Assembly: GCF_000153725.1 (NCBI RefSeq)
Contig: NZ_DS022276.1
Coordinates: forward strand, 2,650,753 to 2,714,752
DNA: 64,000 nucleotides
Direction of reading: 5' to 3'
Source: Salipiger bermudensis HTCC2601
GTDB lineage: Bacteria > Pseudomonadota > Alphaproteobacteria > Rhodobacterales > Rhodobacteraceae
This document shows, piece by piece, positions 61,547 through 64,000 of the stretch. The translations under genes were made by a program, and so were the position numbers. Every line of letters begins with the position of its first letter. Position 1 is the first letter of the stretch. The notes beneath the pieces are model-generated. The model did no database searches, was not told where the DNA came from, and saw nothing but the letters and a program-made list of their open reading frames with translations.

Positions 61547-61874
61547 TCGCCGAAGGATGCAGGAGGGATTTCTGGAGCGCGGTCAGACACGGCCGCGCTC
61601 ATGTCTTTCGGGCGACCGGAAACGCGGCAAGAGCAGGTTACTTGGCGCGGTCTTCAAACTGGCCGCTGAAGTCGGCCTGGGCCGGAGAATGCCTCGTGTA
61701 ACTCCTGGCACAAGGTGCCCATGAGGTGGCGAATTTGAGGGCTGTCAGAGCATTCTGAGTGCCGTAGAGCGCCAGCACGGAGCCGGCGCGCACCATTCTC
61801 TCGTTGTCAGACCATCTTCTCGACGTCGGCATCCCAGTCGTCGAGCAAGAGCCAGAGCACCCAAGTTCAAAAGC
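61547..61874. other. Gene debris between the RTX gene and IS copy 2
   Basis: No intact gene. On the minus strand 61837-61860 reads VLWLLLDDWDADVEKMV and a stop at 61809-61811, the same C-terminus as the fragment at 55203. Just after it an ATG opens MVRAGSVLALYGTQNAL for about 50 codons, then breaks down, which suggests the start of a second gene formerly downstream. The debris ends at the IS boundary. Confidence 0.55.
61793..61837 (-). repeat. Fourth copy of the debris segment, best preserved
   Basis: Matches 58932-58976 and 55201-55233. The minus-strand reading DDWDADVEKMV and stop is the cleanest version, so this copy best represents the ancestral 3' end. Confidence 0.7.
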
Positions 61875-61886
61875 TAGGCTCAGGAC

Positions 61887-62036
61887 TCATAGCCAATAGA
61901 TGACAGTTGCGGCGAGAGCGATGGCTGAGAAGAAGGCCTTTGGGCATCTGTCATATCTGGTCGCGACACGGCGCCAGTCCTTGAGCCTGCCGAACATGAT
62001 CTCGATACGGTTCCGGCGTTTGTAGCGGCGTTTGTC
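61887..62036 (-). pseudogene. IS5-family transposase, C-terminal piece of OrfB
   Basis: Encodes DKRRYKRRNRIEIMFGRLKD and on to AATVIYWL, the same as the last 49 residues of copy 1. Cut off from its N-terminal part by the insertion at 62037. Confidence 0.85.
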
Positions 62037-62327
62037 CCTTGCCCGGCAGGGCATTGCGCAACAATGTCCCGTGTATGGACGCCCCCGGGGCTGCAAGCGA
62101 TTTTTTGACTTTGGCAACAGCATTGCGGTCGAGTTCCTTCGTGTATCCGGCCTCTGGTTGCGACCTTCAATGCCGCGGGCCCTCATGGTGAGTTCGAGGA
62201 ACAGGTCCAAAACGAGAGGCCGTAGTACAAGCTACTCGGGACATTACTGGTTTTCCCATTCCTGATCTCGTCGACGCTTTGCCATGACCTCCATTCAGAA
62301 CCACCGCACCCCAGCCTGCCTTCGCGC
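62037..62327 (-). ncRNA. Candidate guide (bridge/seeker) RNA region of the IS1111-type element
   Basis: The 291 bases after the transposase stop hold no gene. In IS1111-type elements the non-coding end after the transposase is known to give rise to an RNA that guides target choice. I assign the region on position only; folding and loops that match the IS5 target were not worked out. Confidence 0.35.
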
Positions 62328-63350
62328 TCAGCGTTGGCAGGGTCTCGTAGACGCGCCATGAGCCATGATCGCCCAGGCCATCCGCGCCATCTTGTTTGCC
62401 AGCGCAACTGCAACCAGCATTTTAGGTTTGCGAGCCAACATACGGGCCAGCCACGACCCATCTGGCGCGCCGCCGCGTTTTTGCGCGGCTTGGATCGCGG
62501 ACATTGCACCGATGATCAGCAAACGCCGCAGGTCGCGCTGACCCATTTTTGATATCTTGCCCAGCCTTGTTTTACCGCCCGTAGAATGCTGGCGTGGTGC
62601 CAGCCCGATCCAGGCTGCGAAGTCGCGCCCCTTGCTGAACATCTCTGGCGGTGCCGCCAGCACGGCAATCGATACCGCCGTCACCGGGCCGATCCCCGGC
62701 ATGGTCATCAACCTGCGCGCCACATCGTCCTGTCGGGCAATCTGTCGAAGTTGCCGGGTCAGCGCGTCAATGCGCGCGCTTAGCCCGGCGATGAGATCGA
62801 AGAATATTTGGCAAAGGCCGGTGACTTCGGGCGGCAATCGTTCTCCATTCTCAGCCACAGCCTTTTCCAACCGAGGCAGATGCTGAGGGCCTTTCGGCGC
62901 GACAATCCCATGTTCAGCCAGATGCCCTCGCAATGCGTTGATCGCCTGGGTACGTTGCCCTGTCAAAAGATCGCGGGTCTTGAGTACCATCGACTGACCT
63001 TGTTGCTCGGTTGTCTTGGTCGTCACAAAGCGCATGGTCGGTCGGGACGCTGCTTCAGCGATGGCTTCGGCATCATTCGCATCGTTCTTTTGCCGCTTCA
63101 CATAGGGTTTGACGTATTGCGGGGCGATGAGCCTGACATCGTGGCCAAGTCTGGAAAGCTCCCGGCTCCAGTGATGCGCACCCGCGCAAGCCTCCAAAGC
63201 GATGGTGCAAGGCTCAATCTGACCGAAAAACTCTAGCACCCGCCCTCGCGGCAACGCCTTGCTAAAGACCTTAGATCCATTTGCCGCCGCGCCATGCGCG
63301 TGAAACGAACTCTTGGCAATATCCAGCCCTACAATGCTAACCTTCTCCAT
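62328..63350 (-). CDS. IS110-family DEDD transposase
   Basis: 340 residues. The N-terminal RuvC-like DEDD domain shows SIVGLDIAKSSFHAHGA (first Asp), IALEACAGAHHW (Glu), and KRQKNDANDAEAIAEAASRP (two Asp). The C-terminal part has TMPGIGPVTAVSIAVLA and FAAWIGLAPRQHSTGGKTRL, the Transposase_20 region with the catalytic Ser. The frame is complete, so it may be active. It is in the same orientation as the disrupted IS5 transposase. Confidence 0.92.
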   Translation of the reverse strand: MEKVSIVGLDIAKSSFHAHGAAANGSKVFSKALPRGRVLEFFGQIEPCTIALEACAGAHHWSRELSRLGHDVRLIAPQYVKPYVKRQKNDANDAEAIAEAASRPTMRFVTTKTTEQQGQSMVLKTRDLLTGQRTQAINALRGHLAEHGIVAPKGPQHLPRLEKAVAENGERLPPEVTGLCQIFFDLIAGLSARIDALTRQLRQIARQDDVARRLMTMPGIGPVTAVSIAVLAAPPEMFSKGRDFAAWIGLAPRQHSTGGKTRLGKISKMGQRDLRRLLIIGAMSAIQAAQKRGGAPDGSWLARMLARKPKMLVAVALANKMARMAWAIMAHGASTRPCQR

Positions 63351-63433
63351 GGACGCTTCCTCCTCGTAGCGAATTTCGACACCGCTACCTTGGCACAGCG
63401 ATGCCGTGAGGGGGCGTCCACACCATCAAGAGG

Positions 63434-63707
63434 GTATTTCACGGTTGTTTTGCGTTGTTTCCGACCCGGGATGCAGGCGCGTATCCCTTTGTCTTGCAAC
63501 GCTTCTCGGAACCAATCGGCGTCGTAGCCGCGATCCCCGAGCAGCCAGTCGACATCGGGCAGGCTGCTGAGCAACGCTCGCGCCCCGATGTAATCACTGA
63601 CTTGGCCAGCGGAGACGAAGAAACTGATCGGGCGGCCGTTGCTGTCGCAGATGGCATGCAGCTTGGTGTTCATGCCGCCCTTGGTGCGACCGATCAGGCG
63701 GCCACGC
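63434..63707 (-). pseudogene. IS5-family transposase OrfB, N-terminal piece (copy 2)
   Basis: Encodes MNTKLHAICDSNGRPISFFV and LLGDRGYDADWFREALQDKG up to QRKTTVKY, where the IS110-type element interrupts. The G6/A5 slippery run (63707-63717 region) that fuses it to OrfA is present. Confidence 0.85.
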
Positions 63708-64000
63708 CCCCCTTTTTCGCGCCCAGGCTGGACGCGGTGCGATGTGCCTTCAGGTACGTCGCATCAATCATCACCGTTTTCTTCTCGCCGTGCTCGGCAG
63801 CCAACCCGGCCATCATGTGAGCAAAGATGCCTTTGTCGCTCCATCGCTTCCAACGATTGTAGAGCGTCTTATGAGGGCCATACTCTTTCGGCGCATCCCG
63901 CCAGCGTAAGCCATTACGGTTTATGAAGATAATCCCGCTCAGCACACGTCTATCATCGACGCGAGGCTTGCCGTGGGACTTCGGGAAATAGGGTTCAAGA
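63694..64000 (-). CDS. IS5-family transposase OrfA, copy 2 (start outside window)
   Basis: About 102 residues are visible, same as copy 1 from LEPYFPKS to KKGGVAA; the start would lie near base 64041. OrfA itself is intact in the visible part, but the fusion transposase is broken by the downstream insertion, so this copy can only move if helped by copy 1. Confidence 0.85.
   Translation of the reverse strand, partial: LEPYFPKSHGKPRVDDRRVLSGIIFINRNGLRWRDAPKEYGPHKTLYNRWKRWSDKGIFAHMMAGLAAEHGEKKTVMIDATYLKAHRTASSLGAKKGGVAA

Larger units (their letters stand above)
62037..63433 (-). mobile_element. IS110/IS1111-type insertion sequence inside IS5 copy 2
   Basis: About 1397 bases whose ends I set by comparing with the uninterrupted copy 1: the host sequence GTGAAATAC (63434 side) joins GACAAACG (62036 side). 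No target duplication is seen, as usual for this family. One DEDD transposase gene fills most of it. The non-coding part is short before the gene (83 bases) and long after it (291 bases), the layout of the IS1111 group. Confidence 0.8.
61877..64000 (-). mobile_element. IS5-family insertion sequence, copy 2, split and running off the window
   Basis: The end GGCTCAGGACTCATAGCC (61877 onward, next to a TA) is the same as the right end of copy 1. The transposase is in two pieces: 61887-62036 and 63434-64000, separated by an inserted IS110/IS1111-type element. The other end lies beyond the window. The two parts are nearly identical to copy 1. Confidence 0.85.

Overview
The window is GC-rich (mostly well above 60%), tightly packed DNA from an alphaproteobacterium, most likely a marine Rhodobacterales/Roseobacter-group member. 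I infer this from family content and protein style: UgpBAEC, TRAP and Liv transporters, secreted RTX/DUF4214 proteins, DUF6880, and HprK-like/ATP-grasp (GAK-type) genes. No rRNA, tRNA or CRISPR was recognised. IS copies and gene debris are concentrated in the right third, which looks like accessory DNA (plasmid, chromid or island).

Layout. (1) 1-5149: amino-acid ABC permease end, a MmgE/PrpD protein overlapping an argininosuccinate-lyase-like C-N lyase, then a FrlB-like SIS deglycase and a FrlD-like PfkB kinase. This looks like uptake and cleavage of N-substituted amino acids. (2) 5161-27849: a phosphorus-acquisition region. It holds an Fbp/Aep-type ABC transporter, the ugpBAEC glycerol-3-phosphate transporter followed by an EEP-family hydrolase, a seven-gene operon of phosphoryl-transfer enzymes (Nudix, PhoU/APH-like kinase, ATP-grasp, HprK-like kinase, histidine phosphatase, metallophosphatase, amphi-Trp protein), and a roughly 2190-residue secreted protein combining 5'-nucleotidase and DNase modules. 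The two ABC operons share a near-identical PhoB-type promoter layout (CTGTCAY, 8 nt, CCTAG). (3) 28160-35231: a RuBisCO-like protein, DUF1537 kinase, VOC protein and TRAP transporter with a divergent LacI regulator, resembling the oxo-isoapionate (D-apiose) branch. (4) 35813-42216: a Liv-type ABC transporter fused in one operon with an acyl-CoA ligase and a MaoC hydratase.

(5) 42217-64000: accessory region. It contains a broken HTH gene, a DUF6880 gene, an orphan VgrG/gp27-like piece, an IS5-family element, a cluster of a SARP/TPR regulator with PAP2 phosphatase, two subtilases, a small beta-rich protein and a tail-fibre-like secreted protein, two divergent RTX/DUF4214 proteins, debris of a TRAP dctM gene, four fragments of the same small regulator/partition-like gene, and a second IS5-family copy split by an IS110/IS1111-type element.

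The most interesting units are the GAK-type operon placed inside a Pho-type region, the secreted nuclease-nucleotidase, and the regulator-PAP2-subtilase cluster, whose combination I do not recognise as a described system.
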